A stretch of 64,000 nt of DNA from Oryzomicrobium terrae. Its GTDB lineage: Bacteria > Pseudomonadota > Gammaproteobacteria > Burkholderiales > Rhodocyclaceae. The stretch is taken from positions 558,001 through 622,000 of the forward strand of contig NZ_CP022579.1 of the NCBI RefSeq assembly GCF_008274805.1. The letters run 5' to 3'. The position numbers were made by a program, and so were the translations under genes. How positions within the stretch are numbered: position 1 is the stretch's first letter; every line of letters starts with the position of its first letter. This document shows, piece by piece, positions 37,301-46,752 of this stretch. The notes beneath the pieces were generated by a model. The model made no database searches. It was not told where the DNA came from and saw only the letters and a list, made by a program, of their open reading frames with translations.

Positions 37301-37447
37301 GGATCGAAGAGGGGAGGGTGCTCTTGCAGTAAAATGGCGGAATTCGTGTAGTCCGCTCAGTTTACACCAACGGGCTGCCAAGGCTCCCATCGGCTCCGCT
37401 CCTGGCGTTGTCCTGGGCCTCACCTTCTTTTTTCAGGGTCTGCCCCG

Positions 37448-38809
37448 ATGCTCGACAACCTCACCCAGCGCCTTGCGCGCGTCATGAAAACCCTCAAGGG
37501 CGAGGCGCGCCTCACCGAGTCCAACATTGCCGACGCCTTGCGCGAGGTGCGCATGGCTCTGCTCGAGGCCGACGTAGCCCTGCCGGTGGTCAAGGACTTC
37601 ATCGCCGCGGTCAAGGAAAAGGCGGTGGGCGAAGAGGTGATCGGCTCCCTCTCCCCGGGCCAAGCGCTGGTCGGCGTGGTGCATCGGGAAATGACCAAGC
37701 TGATGGGCGAGGCCCACCAGGGTCTCAACCTGGCGGCTCAGCCGCCGGCCATTGTGCTCATGGCCGGCCTGCAGGGTGCCGGTAAGACCACTACCACTGG
37801 CAAACTGGCCAAGCTGCTCAAGGAAACCCAGAAAAAGAAGGTGCTGGTGGTGTCCTGCGACGTCTATCGTCCCGCCGCCATCGAGCAGTTGAAGACCGTG
37901 GCCGCCCAGGCCGGGGTCGAATTCTTCCCCTCGTCGCCCTCCGACAAGCCCGAGGCCATCGCGGCGGCGGCAGTGGACTACGCCAAGCGCCACTACTTCG
38001 ACGTGCTGCTGGTGGATACCGCCGGTCGCCTGGCCATCGACGCCGAGATGATGGACGAGATCAAGCGTCTGCACGCGGCACTCAATCCGGTGGAGACCCT
38101 GTTCGTGGTGGACGCCATGCTCGGCCAGGATGCGGTCAATACCGCCCGGGCCTTCGGCGAGGCCCTGCCGCTCACTGGCGTGATCCTGACTAAGCTCGAT
38201 GGCGACGCTCGGGGCGGTGCCGCCCTGTCGGTGCGCCACGTCACCGGCAAGCCGATCAAGTTTGCCGGCGTGGGCGAAAAGCTGTCCGGCCTGGAAGCCT
38301 TCCACCCCGAGCGGATGGCCTCCCGGGTGCTGGGCATGGGCGACATCCTGTCCCTGGTGGAAGAGGCGCGCAAAAGCGTGGACGAGGAGCAGGCCAAGGC
38401 CTTCGCCCAGAAGCTCAAGTCCGGCAAGGGCTTTGATCTCAACGACTTCAAGGACCAGATCGGTCAGATGCGCAAGATGGGGGGCATGAGTGCCTTCATG
38501 GACAAGCTGCCGGCCCAGTTCGCCCAGGCTGCCAGCCAGCTGGGCGGCGGCGCCGAGGAAAAAATGATCCGCCGCGTCGAAGGCATCATCAATTCCATGA
38601 CCCCCCTGGAGCGCTCCAAGCCCGAGCTGATCAAGGCCAGCCGCAAGCGGCGCATTGCCGCTGGTGCAGGGGTCCAGGTCCAGGAGGTGAATCGCCTGCT
38701 CAACCAGTTCGAACAGACCCAGAAGGTGATGAAGCAGTTCTCCAAGGGCGGCATCGCCAAGCTGATGCGCGGCATGAAGGGCCTGAAGGGGATGATGCCG
38801 GGAATGTGA
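37448..38809 (+). CDS. ffh: Signal recognition particle protein Ffh
   Basis: This is a 453-residue SRP54 GTPase that binds signal sequences of nascent membrane proteins together with 4.5S RNA. N domain residues about 1-90; G domain with P-loop GLQGAGKTT (107-115), DTAGRL and TKLDGDARGG; Met-rich M domain from about residue 325 (MRKMGGMSAFMDKL), ending GMKGLKGMMPGM. Its start at 37448 is 147 bp from the divergent CcsA-like gene. It ends at a perfect bidirectional hairpin shared with the convergent transglycosylase gene. Confidence 0.98.
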   Translation: MLDNLTQRLARVMKTLKGEARLTESNIADALREVRMALLEADVALPVVKDFIAAVKEKAVGEEVIGSLSPGQALVGVVHREMTKLMGEAHQGLNLAAQPPAIVLMAGLQGAGKTTTTGKLAKLLKETQKKKVLVVSCDVYRPAAIEQLKTVAAQAGVEFFPSSPSDKPEAIAAAAVDYAKRHYFDVLLVDTAGRLAIDAEMMDEIKRLHAALNPVETLFVVDAMLGQDAVNTARAFGEALPLTGVILTKLDGDARGGAALSVRHVTGKPIKFAGVGEKLSGLEAFHPERMASRVLGMGDILSLVEEARKSVDEEQAKAFAQKLKSGKGFDLNDFKDQIGQMRKMGGMSAFMDKLPAQFAQAASQLGGGAEEKMIRRVEGIINSMTPLERSKPELIKASRKRRIAAGAGVQVQEVNRLLNQFEQTQKVMKQFSKGGIAKLMRGMKGLKGMMPGM

Positions 38810-38857
38810 TCCGGCAGCCCTACCCCGAGCGGGAGGGGGCTCAAGCTCTAGAGCTGG

Positions 38858-38892
38858 CGCGGCGCTCCGAGGTGCATCCTCGGAGCGCCGCG
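38858..38892. terminator. Bidirectional terminator between ffh and the transglycosylase gene
   Basis: CGCGGCGCTCCGAGG (38858-38872) pairs perfectly over 15 bp with CCTCGGAGCGCCGCG (38878-38892) around loop TGCAT, followed by TCGTTT. It lies 48 bp after ffh and 4 bp before the transglycosylase stop on the other strand. Confidence 0.85.
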
Positions 38893-38896
38893 TCGT

Positions 38897-39703
38897 TTAT
38901 GGGTTGCGTGCCAGGGGGGCTGGCGATTGGCTCTGGGCCTGGCGTCCCGGGGTGCCAGGCGGCACCGGATGGAGCGTCGGGGTGGCCGGTGCCACAGGAG
39001 CGGCCGGATTGGCCGGTGCGTTGGCGGGCGGTGACGGGCGGGGCGGTGGCGGGGCGTAATCCCAGTGACCGTGCCAACTCGCCCGTACCAGGTTCGGGTA
39101 CTCGGGCTTGCCCAGGCTGCCGTTGTAGCGGCCCAGGGCCCGGTACAGGTCGCCGTTCTCGATGTCCAGGTAGTGGCGCAGGATGGTGCAGCCGTAGCGC
39201 AGGTTGGTGCGCATCTCGAACAGATTGTCGTCCGGTCGGCCGAGCAGCTTCACCCAGAATGGCATCACCTGCATGTAGCCCCGGGCCCCGGCGGAGGATA
39301 CGGCGTACTTGCGGAAGCCCGATTCGACCTGCATCAGGCCGAGCACCAGTTGGGGGTCGAGGCCGGCCCGGGTGGCTTCGTAATGGACGCTGCGCAGCAG
39401 GTCGAGGCGGTATTCCCGGTCGGGGATGCGGCGGGCCAGGCGCTGCGACATGGCTTCCAGCCAGTCGGCCGCCTCCCGGTAGGAGCGGAACGAGCTGGTG
39501 GGCGGCCGGGCATCGGCCACCGACTTGGAGAGGGCCGCCTGGACACTGGCCGAGAGCGGTTCGTACTTCTGTGCTCCGGCCCAGGCGGGGGCTGAGCCAA
39601 AAGCGGCAAGGGCCAGGGCGATGCCTGGGAAGCCAAGCAGGGCGCGGAGTTTGCGGTGGGACCTTTGAAACCCCGCGTCCCTATTGGCTTTCCGGGCAGG
39701 CAT
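38897..39703 (-). CDS. Exported lytic transglycosylase (SLT domain)
   Basis: This is a 268-residue periplasmic muramidase-like enzyme. A signal peptide is present (LLGFPGIALALAAFGSAPAWA, cleavage near residue 42). The SLT goose-lysozyme-like domain spans about 105-215: the catalytic Glu is in VLGLMQVESGFRKYAVSSAG, followed by ARGYMQVMPFW and RALGRYNGSLG. The last 50 residues are a Pro/Ala-rich disordered tail. It starts 11 bp after the proS stop, so it is co-transcribed with proS, a pairing common in betaproteobacteria. Confidence 0.93.
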   Translation of the reverse strand: MPARKANRDAGFQRSHRKLRALLGFPGIALALAAFGSAPAWAGAQKYEPLSASVQAALSKSVADARPPTSSFRSYREAADWLEAMSQRLARRIPDREYRLDLLRSVHYEATRAGLDPQLVLGLMQVESGFRKYAVSSAGARGYMQVMPFWVKLLGRPDDNLFEMRTNLRYGCTILRHYLDIENGDLYRALGRYNGSLGKPEYPNLVRASWHGHWDYAPPPPRPSPPANAPANPAAPVAPATPTLHPVPPGTPGRQAQSQSPAPLARNP

Positions 39704-39714
39704 CGTGGAGCGCC

Positions 39715-41445
39715 TTATTTGGCGAGGCTTTCCAGCAGGTGGGCGACGATGGTGTCCCGCGCCACCATGGTGGCGACCTCGTCGCGGCGGCCCTTGTACT
39801 CCACCTGGCCGGCGGCCAGACCCTTCTCGCCGATCACCACCCGGTGCGGAATGCCGATCAGTTCCATGTCGGCGAACATCGAGCCGGGGCGCTCGTTGCG
39901 GTCGTCGAGCAGCACATCGATGCCGGCGTTCTGCAACTCCTCGTAGAGGGCGTTGGCGGCGTCGCGAATGTCCTCGGACTTGTGGTAGCCCATGGGCACG
40001 ATGGCGACGGTAAACGGGGCGATGGCGGCGGGGAAGATGATCCCCTTGTCGTCGTAGTTCTGCTCGATGGCGGCGCCGACGATGCGCGACACGCCGATAC
40101 CGTAGCAGCCCATCTCCATCACCTGTTCCCGGCCGTTGTCGTCGAGGAACTTGCAGTTGAGCGCTTCGGCGTACTTGGTGCGCAGCTGGAAGATGTGGCC
40201 CACCTCGATGCCGCGGCAGATGCCGAGCACGCCCTTGCCGTCCGGGCTGGGGTCGCCGGCCACCACGTTGCGCAGGTCGGCCACCTCGGTCGGTTCGGCC
40301 AGGTCGCGGCCGAAGTTGACCCCGGTGAGGTGGAAGCCCGCCTCGTTGGCGCCGCAGACGAAGTCGGCCATGGCGGCCACGGTGCGGTCGGCGATCACCC
40401 GCACCTTGCCGGCATCCACGCCCACCGGGCCGATGTAGCCGGGCTGGCAGCCCAGGTATTGTTCGACTTCGGCGTCGCTGGCGAAGCGGAAGTCGGTCAG
40501 GCCGGCGAGCTTGCTGGCCTTGATCTCGTTCAGCTCGTGGTCGCCACGCACCAGCAGCAGGGCGAAGTGTGGCTTGCCCTCGTCGTCTTCGCTGACCACG
40601 GCGATGGCTTTCACCACCCGGGTCAGGTCGGTCTTGAGGAAGGCGGCCACGTCGGCACAGGCGGTCTGGCCCGGGGTGGCCACCTTGGCCAGGGCCTGGC
40701 CGGCGGCCGGGCGGGGCGTGGAGGGGGCCAGGGCTTCGGCCAGTTCCACGTTGGCGGCGTAGTCGGAATCCGGGCAGTAGGCGATGTCGTCCTCGCCGGA
40801 GTCGGCCAGTACGTGGAACTCATGGGAGCCGGTGCCGCCGATGGAGCCGGTGTCGGCGGCCACGGCGCGGAATTGCAGGCCCAGGCGGGTGAAAATGCGC
40901 GAATAGGTGTCGTACATCACCTGGTACTCGCGCTTCAGATCGTCGAAGCTGGCGTGGAAGGAGTAGCCGTCCTTCATCAGGAATTCACGGCCGCGCATCA
41001 CGCCGAAGCGGGGGCGGATCTCGTCGCGGAACTTGCTCTGTACCTGATACAGGTGGATCGGCAGCTGGCGGTAGCTCTTCACCTCGCGGCGCACCACGTC
41101 GGTGATCACTTCCTCGTGGGTCGGGCCGATGACGAAATCGCGCTGGTGGCGGTCCTTGAAGCGCAGCAGTTCGGGGCCGTACTTCTCCCAGCGACCCGAT
41201 TCCTGCCACAGCTCGGCCGGCTGCACCGCCGGCATGAGCAGTTCCAGGGCGCCGGAACGGTTCATTTCCTCGCGCACGATGGCCTCGACCTTGCGCAGGG
41301 TGCGCAGCCCCAGGGGCATCCAGGTGTAGATGCCGGCGGCGGCCCGCTTGATCAGGCCGGCGCGCAGCATCAGCTTCTGGCTGACGACTTCGGCGTCGGA
41401 CGGAGCTTCCTTGAGGGTGGACAGGAAAAACTGGGAGGAGCGCAT
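39715..41445 (-). CDS. proS: Prolyl-tRNA synthetase (bacterial type)
   Basis: This is a 576-residue class II synthetase. Met at 41445 ([20 protein letters not shown]) is the conserved start; a longer frame upstream is not conserved. Motif 1/2 regions [16 protein letters not shown] and [18 protein letters not shown] are clear. The long insertion between motifs 2 and 3 (about 225-410) is the INS editing domain that removes misactivated alanine, so it is the bacterial ProRS form. The C-terminal anticodon domain contains [20 protein letters not shown]. Divergent rppH starts 170 bp away. Confidence 0.97.
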   Translation of the reverse strand: MRSSQFFLSTLKEAPSDAEVVSQKLMLRAGLIKRAAAGIYTWMPLGLRTLRKVEAIVREEMNRSGALELLMPAVQPAELWQESGRWEKYGPELLRFKDRHQRDFVIGPTHEEVITDVVRREVKSYRQLPIHLYQVQSKFRDEIRPRFGVMRGREFLMKDGYSFHASFDDLKREYQVMYDTYSRIFTRLGLQFRAVAADTGSIGGTGSHEFHVLADSGEDDIAYCPDSDYAANVELAEALAPSTPRPAAGQALAKVATPGQTACADVAAFLKTDLTRVVKAIAVVSEDDEGKPHFALLLVRGDHELNEIKASKLAGLTDFRFASDAEVEQYLGCQPGYIGPVGVDAGKVRVIADRTVAAMADFVCGANEAGFHLTGVNFGRDLAEPTEVADLRNVVAGDPSPDGKGVLGICRGIEVGHIFQLRTKYAEALNCKFLDDNGREQVMEMGCYGIGVSRIVGAAIEQNYDDKGIIFPAAIAPFTVAIVPMGYHKSEDIRDAANALYEELQNAGIDVLLDDRNERPGSMFADMELIGIPHRVVIGEKGLAAGQVEYKGRRDEVATMVARDTIVAHLLESLAK

Positions 41446-41614
41446 GAAAAAATCCGGTTGGGGCAAAAAACGCCATTTTACTTGACAAGAACGGAGCCGG
41501 GGATGTTCCGGGAAAGCCTTGAAAAATCGGCGAAAAGCCCGACAGGGGCGGCTTTCCAAGCGATGGGAAATATGGAAGAATGTCCCTCAACTCAATAGAT
41601 TTTGCAGGTTTTCT

Positions 41615-42109
41615 ATGCTCGATCGCGAAGGCTATCGCCCGAACGTCGGCATCATCCTCTGTAACGCAAAAAACGAGGTTTTTTGGGGCAAACGCATTCG
41701 AGAGCACGCCTGGCAGTTCCCCCAGGGAGGAATCAAGCGGGGCGAGACACCGGAGCAGGCCATGTACCGGGAGCTGCACGAGGAGGTGGGGTTGACCGCC
41801 GAGCACGTGCGTATCCTCGGTCGCACCAAGGACTGGTTGCGTTACGATGTGCCGACCCATTGGATCAAACGCGAGTGGCGCGGGTCTTACAAGGGTCAGA
41901 AGCAGATCTGGTATCTGCTGCGGTTGGTGGGGCGCGATTCGGACGTTTGTCTGCGCGCGTCTGACCACCCGGAGTTCGATGCTTGGCGCTGGAACGAGTA
42001 CTGGGTGCCGCTCGACGCGGTGATCGAGTTCAAGCGCGAGGTCTACCGGCTGGCGTTAGTAGAACTGGAGCGCTTCCTCGAGGTCGACCGGACGGTGCGC
42101 CGCTCCTGA
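41615..42109 (+). CDS. rppH: RNA pyrophosphohydrolase RppH
   Basis: This is a 164-residue Nudix hydrolase that converts 5'-triphosphate mRNA ends to monophosphate, triggering RNase E decay. The start [20 protein letters not shown] matches RppH. Nudix box [20 protein letters not shown] followed by VGL; also [14 protein letters not shown] and [11 protein letters not shown]. It is divergent from proS, a conserved arrangement, and 95 bp upstream of a CBS-domain gene. Confidence 0.95.
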   Translation: MLDREGYRPNVGIILCNAKNEVFWGKRIREHAWQFPQGGIKRGETPEQAMYRELHEEVGLTAEHVRILGRTKDWLRYDVPTHWIKREWRGSYKGQKQIWYLLRLVGRDSDVCLRASDHPEFDAWRWNEYWVPLDAVIEFKREVYRLALVELERFLEVDRTVRRS

Positions 42110-42204
42110 GCGGTGCTGGGTGTCCGGCGGGTAAGGGGCGCGGCAGTAGGTGTAGGTTGTTGCGTGGTTTTGCAGTCGTCCCAACGTTGTTTATGGAGGG
42201 TGTC

Positions 42205-42813
42205 ATGGCTGAACAAAAACAGTACAAACCGCTACCCGTCTCCTCCCTTGCCGGTGGCGCCGGTCTTCATCAGCCGACGATGTTTTCGCCCCAGCTGGTG
42301 CAGGTTTCTTCCCCGGCCATCGAAGTGATGACCGATCTCAAGCTGGTGCCCGTGGCCAGCATCGATGCCGAAACCCATATCGACGTGGCGAACCAGGCCA
42401 TGATCGCCCGCGGGGTGCGCTCCCTGCTGGTGGTCGACCACGCCGGCGAGGTCGTCGGTCTGCTCACCGCCCGGGATGTGCTCGGTGAGCGCCCCATGCA
42501 GTGCGTGCAGAAGCGCGGTATCCGCCATGAAGAAATCCGGGTGCGCGACGTGATGACGCCCCAGAGTGATCTGGAGGTGCTGTTGCTCGCCGACGTGCTG
42601 CGCGCCCAAGTCGGTCATGTCGTCGAAACCCTGCGGGTCGCCGGCCGCCAGCACGCCATGGTGGTCGATCTCGATCCCCTCAGCGGGCGCCAGATGGTGC
42701 GCGGCATCTTCTCCGCATCCCAGATCGCCCGGCAGCTCGGCATTGCGCTGCACACCACCGAGGTGGCCCGCACCTTCGCCGAAATCGAGGCGGTCATCCA
42801 TCAATCCGTGTGA
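42205..42813 (+). CDS. CBS-pair domain protein
   Basis: This is a 202-residue cytoplasmic protein with a 45-residue N-terminal extension and two CBS motifs (about 45-105 and 115-195), e.g. DVANQAMIARGVRSLLVVDH and VETLRVAGRQHAMVVDLD. No catalytic domain is attached. The ATG at 42205 follows GGAGGG and is preferred to an upstream in-frame start inside rppH. It is probably a nucleotide sensor, but partner and role are unknown. The CNP1-like gene follows after 7 bp, indicating an operon. Confidence 0.85.
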   Translation: MAEQKQYKPLPVSSLAGGAGLHQPTMFSPQLVQVSSPAIEVMTDLKLVPVASIDAETHIDVANQAMIARGVRSLLVVDHAGEVVGLLTARDVLGERPMQCVQKRGIRHEEIRVRDVMTPQSDLEVLLLADVLRAQVGHVVETLRVAGRQHAMVVDLDPLSGRQMVRGIFSASQIARQLGIALHTTEVARTFAEIEAVIHQSV

Positions 42814-42820
42814 GGTAGGT

Positions 42821-43387
42821 TTGTCGCATAACGTTTTCACCACCGGCGGGCTGCAGCTCGCCCGGACGGCGGCGGGGGCTCTCGCCGCCGTCTTGGTTTT
42901 CGCCGCGCCGGCCCATGCCGCCGGTAGCGACTGGGAAGAGGAAGAGCAAAAGCCTTGGGAGGAAATCGAGGCGCAGTTGCCGCCTCTACCTCAGGAGGCG
43001 AATCTGCGGGAGTTCTATGTGGACCCACGGTCCACCAACCGTTATTACGTCGATGCGGCTTCCATCTCGGTAGGGCAAGATGGGGTGGTGCGTTATTCCC
43101 TGGTGATCATCTCGGCTTCCGGAGCTCGTAACATCAGCTACGAGGGATTGCGCTGCGAAACGTCGGAGCGTCGTTTCTACGCGTTTGGTAATAGCAGTGG
43201 CACCTGGAGCAAGGCGCGTAGCACCGCCTGGAAGCGGATCAATGACAGCGGGGTGAACCGGCAGCAAGCTGTATTGGCCGAGGAGTACTTCTGTCCGCTG
43301 CGTCATCCTGTGCAGACGCCGGATGAGGCTCGGGACGCCCTGCGCCGCGGAGGTCATCCTAATGCTCGCAGCACGAAAGGCCCTTGA
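42821..43387 (+). CDS. CNP1-like exported protein
   Basis: This is a 188-residue protein beginning with a TTG at 42821 (read [19 protein letters not shown]), the only start that keeps the full signal peptide ([20 protein letters not shown]). The mature part begins [13 protein letters not shown] and contains [20 protein letters not shown] and [19 protein letters not shown], the signature of the CNP1 family named from a Neisseria cryptic protein. It is probably periplasmic; function is unknown. The stop overlaps the coq7 start by 1 bp (TGATG), suggesting coupled translation. Confidence 0.78.
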   Translation: MSHNVFTTGGLQLARTAAGALAAVLVFAAPAHAAGSDWEEEEQKPWEEIEAQLPPLPQEANLREFYVDPRSTNRYYVDAASISVGQDGVVRYSLVIISASGARNISYEGLRCETSERRFYAFGNSSGTWSKARSTAWKRINDSGVNRQQAVLAEEYFCPLRHPVQTPDEARDALRRGGHPNARSTKGP

Positions 43388-44010
43388 TGTTCTCTGACCG
43401 TTTCATCGCCGAATTCGACAAGGCCCTGCGTACCGTCTTTGCGCCGGCGACCACCTGGCGGGCAATGCCCGGCACCGACCTGCCCGAGGCAGAACTGAGC
43501 CCCGAAGAGCGCCGTCGTGTGATCGGCCTGATGCGCGTCAACCACTGTGGCGAGGTCTGTGCCCAGGCGTTGTACCAGGGGCAGGCACTCACCTCCCGGG
43601 ACCCCTCCATCCGTCAGGCCCTGGAACAGGCTGGCCGGGAGGAGACCGAACACCTGGCCTGGACCGAACGGCGCATGGCCGAGTTGGGGGGGCGCAAGAG
43701 TCTGCTCAATCCGCTCTGGTACGCCGGTTCCCTGACCCTGGGGGTGGTGGCGGGCAAGCTTGGGGATGCCTGGAATTTGGGCTTTCTGGCCGAAACCGAG
43801 CGCCAGGTTGGCGCCCACCTGGATAGCCACCTGGGTAAGCTGCCGGTTCAGGACAGCCGTTCCCGGGCGATCGTCGAGCAGATGAAAACCGACGAGGCCT
43901 CCCACGCCGATACCGCGGTGCACCTTGGTGCCCGCGAGTTGCCTGCGCCGGTCAAGGGGGCGATGCGCCTCATGTCCAAGGTCATGACCGGCACGGCGTA
44001 CCACGTCTGA
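43387..44010 (+). CDS. coq7: Ubiquinone-biosynthesis hydroxylase Coq7
   Basis: This is a 207-residue di-iron monooxygenase that hydroxylates demethoxyubiquinone in the penultimate step of ubiquinone synthesis. The iron ligands are visible in the two ExxH-type repeats: [12 protein letters not shown] with [13 protein letters not shown], and the C-terminal [13 protein letters not shown]. It has the membrane-associated four-helix fold. Use of Coq7 instead of UbiF is typical of betaproteobacteria. ATG 43387 overlaps the CNP1-gene stop. It ends at a perfect bidirectional terminator. Confidence 0.95.
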   Translation: MFSDRFIAEFDKALRTVFAPATTWRAMPGTDLPEAELSPEERRRVIGLMRVNHCGEVCAQALYQGQALTSRDPSIRQALEQAGREETEHLAWTERRMAELGGRKSLLNPLWYAGSLTLGVVAGKLGDAWNLGFLAETERQVGAHLDSHLGKLPVQDSRSRAIVEQMKTDEASHADTAVHLGARELPAPVKGAMRLMSKVMTGTAYHV

Positions 44011-44040
44011 TGCGCGGCTGGCTGAACGTAGCTAACCACC

Positions 44041-44078
44041 CATGTAAAAAGGCCGCCCGAGGGCGGCCTTTTTACATG
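44041..44078. terminator. Bidirectional terminator between coq7 and dcd
   Basis: An 18-bp perfect inverted repeat (44041-44058 and 44061-44078) with core AAAAAGGCCGCCC/GGGCGGCCTTTTT. T-runs are present in both directions, so it serves convergent coq7 (+) and dcd (-). Confidence 0.95.
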
Positions 44079-44090
44079 CTGCGGTAAGGC

Positions 44091-44663
44091 TCAGATGCGT
44101 GGCAGGGTGACGCCCACCTGGCCTTGGTATTTGCCGCCCCGATCCTTGTAGGAGGTTTCGCAGACGTCGCCTTCGGCGGCACCGAGGAACAGCACCTGGG
44201 CACAGCCTTCCCCCGCATAGATCTTGGCCGGCAGGGGGGTGGTGTTGGAGAACTCCAGGGTCACGTAGCCTTCCCATTCGGGTTCGAAGGGAGTGACGTT
44301 CACGATGATGCCGCAGCGGGCGTAGGTGCTCTTGCCCAGGCAGACGGTGAGGACGTCGCGCGGGATGCGGAAATACTCGACGGTGCGCGCCAGGGCGAAG
44401 GAGTTGGGGGGGATGATGCAGTAATCCCCTTCGATCTCGACGAAGGACTGGGGATCGAAGTTCTTCGGGTCGACGATAGTGCTGTTGATGTTGGTGAAGA
44501 CCCGGAATTCGCGGGCGCAGCGGATATCGTAGCCGTAGCTGGATGTGCCGTAGGAGACGATCTTCTGGCCATTCACTTCCCGCACCAGGGAGGGCTCGAA
44601 GGGCTCGATCATGCCGTGTTCTTCGGCCATGCGACGGATCCAGCGGTCGGATTTGATGCTCAT
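44091..44663 (-). CDS. dcd: dCTP deaminase
   Basis: This is a 190-residue homotrimeric enzyme that deaminates dCTP to dUTP for thymidylate synthesis. The nucleotide-binding motif [20 protein letters not shown] contains the family K-S-[ST]-x-x-R signature and the catalytic Glu region. [20 protein letters not shown] is conserved. The C-terminal flexible lid [12 protein letters not shown] is complete. It is a single gene between the terminator shared with coq7 and the upstream haemerythrin gene. Confidence 0.96.
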   Translation of the reverse strand: MSIKSDRWIRRMAEEHGMIEPFEPSLVREVNGQKIVSYGTSSYGYDIRCAREFRVFTNINSTIVDPKNFDPQSFVEIEGDYCIIPPNSFALARTVEYFRIPRDVLTVCLGKSTYARCGIIVNVTPFEPEWEGYVTLEFSNTTPLPAKIYAGEGCAQVLFLGAAEGDVCETSYKDRGGKYQGQVGVTLPRI

Positions 44664-44818
44664 GGGGGCGGTGGGTGGGGGTGAATAAAGGCGTGATTGT
44701 AGCCGCGAAGGCGACGGTGCGCACGGTGGGGCGTCGGGGCCTGAAAGGCGGATTTCCCGATGGTGGCCACGCCATGCCAGCGCCGTCGCGGCACGGCGGT
44801 CACCTCCACGGGGCCAGA

Positions 44819-45226
44819 TCAGGTGATGCCGTGGGCCTTGAGAAAAGGCACGTAGGCCCGGTCCACTTCCAGGATGTGGTGGGTGAGCCAGTTCTTGAGG
44901 AACTCCAGCGCCTCCACACTGACGGCCTGACCGGATTCGAAGCGCTGCAGCAGATCTAGCGCCCCGGACGTGAAGCGGTTGTGCTCGGCCTGGTGGCCCG
45001 GACTCTCCGGATAGCCCAGGCGCTGGAACAACTCTTCCTCAACGATGAAGTGATTCATCGTGTAATCCACCAGCCCTTCGAGAACTTCCCCGATCACGGC
45101 GGTGCGCGGTTCGTCGCGCAGGATTTCATCGTGCAGGGTGTTGGTGGCGTTCACCAACCAGTGGTGCTGGGCATCGATGCTGTCGATGCCGATTTTCAGG
45201 GCGTCGCCCCAGGGCATGAAGGCCAT
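44819..45226 (-). CDS. Bacteriohaemerythrin
   Basis: This is a 135-residue single-domain O2-binding di-iron protein. The haemerythrin ligand pattern is present: His in IDAQHHWLV, HxxxE in [10 protein letters not shown], HxxxH in HQAEHNRF, and HxxxxD in [12 protein letters not shown]. No signal peptide. Such proteins store or buffer oxygen, or deliver it to monooxygenases, in microaerophilic and aerotactic bacteria. It starts 192 bp from the end of apbC and has a free-standing transcription unit. Confidence 0.93.
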   Translation of the reverse strand: MAFMPWGDALKIGIDSIDAQHHWLVNATNTLHDEILRDEPRTAVIGEVLEGLVDYTMNHFIVEEELFQRLGYPESPGHQAEHNRFTSGALDLLQRFESGQAVSVEALEFLKNWLTHHILEVDRAYVPFLKAHGIT

Positions 45227-45372
45227 GCGTGTTACCTCCCGTCATCGTGCCGTGCCCACTGGCCGGCATTTGTTGTCTGGAAAGCATGCCATGGGAATTG
45301 GTGCGCGGGTAGTCCGCGACGCTATGTGCAACGAATGGCCGGCATGAACGGCGCCGATTGGGCCGTAAACGC

Positions 45373-45399
45373 CGACGCCCCCGGCGGGCGGGGGCGTCG
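45373..45399 (-). terminator. Hairpin after apbC
   Basis: CGACGCCCCCG (45373-45383), loop GCGGG, CGGGGGCGTCG (45389-45399). The 11-bp perfect stem is followed on the minus strand by GCGTTTAC. It lies 19 bp after the apbC stop. Strong stem but weak U-tract. Confidence 0.65.
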
Positions 45400-45418
45400 A
45401 TACAAGGGGGCGGCAGGG

Positions 45419-46510
45419 TCAGGTGTTCTGCACCACGATATTGGGAAACTTGCTGCTCATGTCCTTGGCCTTCTCGGCGATCTGCACCGCCACCTTGCGG
45501 GCGATGGCGCGGTAGATCTCGGCGGCCTTGGAGTCGGGGGCGCCCACCACGGTGGGTTTGCCGCCGTCCGCCATGAGGCGGATGTCCATCTCCAGGGGCA
45601 AGGCGCCGAGGAAGTCCACGCCGTAGTCGGCACACATCTTCTGGCCGCCGCCTTCGCCGAAGATGTGCTCGACGTGGCCGCAGTTGGTGCACACGTGCAT
45701 GCTCATGTTCTCGACGATGCCGATGATGGGGATGCCCACCTTCTCGAACATCTTGAGGCCCTTGCGGGCGTCCATCAGGGCGATGTCCTGGGGGGTGGTG
45801 ACGATCACCGCGCCGGTCACCGGCACCTTCTGGGCCAGGGTCAGCTGGGTGTCGCCGGTGCCCGGAGGCATGTCGATCACCAGGTAGTCCACGTCGCGCC
45901 AGTTGGTGTCGTTGAGCAACTGCTCCAGGGCCTGGGTGACCATGGGGCCGCGCCACACCATCGGGGTTTCCACGTCCACCAGGTAGCCGATGGACATGGA
46001 CTGGATGCCGTAGGCTTCCAGGGGCTCCATGCTCTTGCCGTCCAGGGATTCGGGCTGGCGGCCTTGCAGGCCGAGCATCTGAGGCTGGGATGGGCCGTAG
46101 ATGTCGGCGTCGAGCAGGCCGACGGTGGCGCCTTCCTGGGCCAGGGCTAGGGCCAGGTTCACGGCGGTGGTGCTCTTGCCCACGCCACCCTTGCCGGAGG
46201 ACACGGCGATGATGTTCTTCACGCCGGAGAGCAGTTTTACCCCGCGCTGCACGGCGTGGGCGGCGATTTTCACGGTGACGTTGGCGGAGACGTTGTCCAC
46301 CCCGGGGAGCTGCTTCAGGCGGGCGATGGCGGCCTTGCGCAGAGCGTCGATCTGGGACTTGGCGGGGTAGCCGAGTTCGATGTCGACGGCCACGTCGCCG
46401 CCGTCGACACGGATGTTCTTGGCAGCACGGCCGGCGACGAGATCCTTGCCGGTGTTGGGATCGACGACGTCCTTGAGGGCGGTTTGTACGGCTTCGACGG
46501 TAAGGGACAT
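45419..46510 (-). CDS. apbC: Iron-sulfur cluster carrier protein ApbC (Mrp/NBP35)
   Basis: This is a 363-residue P-loop ATPase that carries Fe-S clusters to apoproteins. An N-terminal DUF59/MIP18 domain spans about residues 1-90 (VVDPNTGKDLVAG). The P-loop has the deviant Walker A VSSGKGGVGKSTTAVNLA (about 104-121). The cluster-binding CxxC is in MHVCTNCGH. Also DYLVIDMPPGTGDTQLTLAQ. It is divergent from metG, the arrangement seen in many proteobacteria (metG-mrp). Confidence 0.96.
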   Translation of the reverse strand: MSLTVEAVQTALKDVVDPNTGKDLVAGRAAKNIRVDGGDVAVDIELGYPAKSQIDALRKAAIARLKQLPGVDNVSANVTVKIAAHAVQRGVKLLSGVKNIIAVSSGKGGVGKSTTAVNLALALAQEGATVGLLDADIYGPSQPQMLGLQGRQPESLDGKSMEPLEAYGIQSMSIGYLVDVETPMVWRGPMVTQALEQLLNDTNWRDVDYLVIDMPPGTGDTQLTLAQKVPVTGAVIVTTPQDIALMDARKGLKMFEKVGIPIIGIVENMSMHVCTNCGHVEHIFGEGGGQKMCADYGVDFLGALPLEMDIRLMADGGKPTVVGAPDSKAAEIYRAIARKVAVQIAEKAKDMSSKFPNIVVQNT

Positions 46511-46752
46511 GAATACTCCTGGCGGCGGCCTGGTGCGCCGGGTTGGGGGTGCCGACGCAGGCAGGGCGTGGCGGATTGTTGGATTGTTGTCCGGGGCCGC
46601 GCGCTGAAGGGCAGCAGCAGGCGGCTATACCCGAGTAATTTTATCAAGTTTAACCGAATTCGTTGTCGTGCTCCAAGGCGGGCAGGGGCGCCGGGGTGGG
46701 GTTTGCTAGAATCCCGGTCTTTCCCTGCTTTTCCTCCGGATTGTCCTGCCCG

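Noticed and set aside
38806-41598. A 930-codon open frame on the plus strand across the transglycosylase and proS genes
   Set aside because: Both minus-strand genes have full family motifs; the plus-strand translation is low-complexity Gly/Val/His-rich shadow sequence.
46511-46752. A riboswitch or T-box upstream of metG
   Set aside because: I see no conserved T-box sequence, SAM-riboswitch kink-turn or terminator/antiterminator pair; only a possible -10 box.
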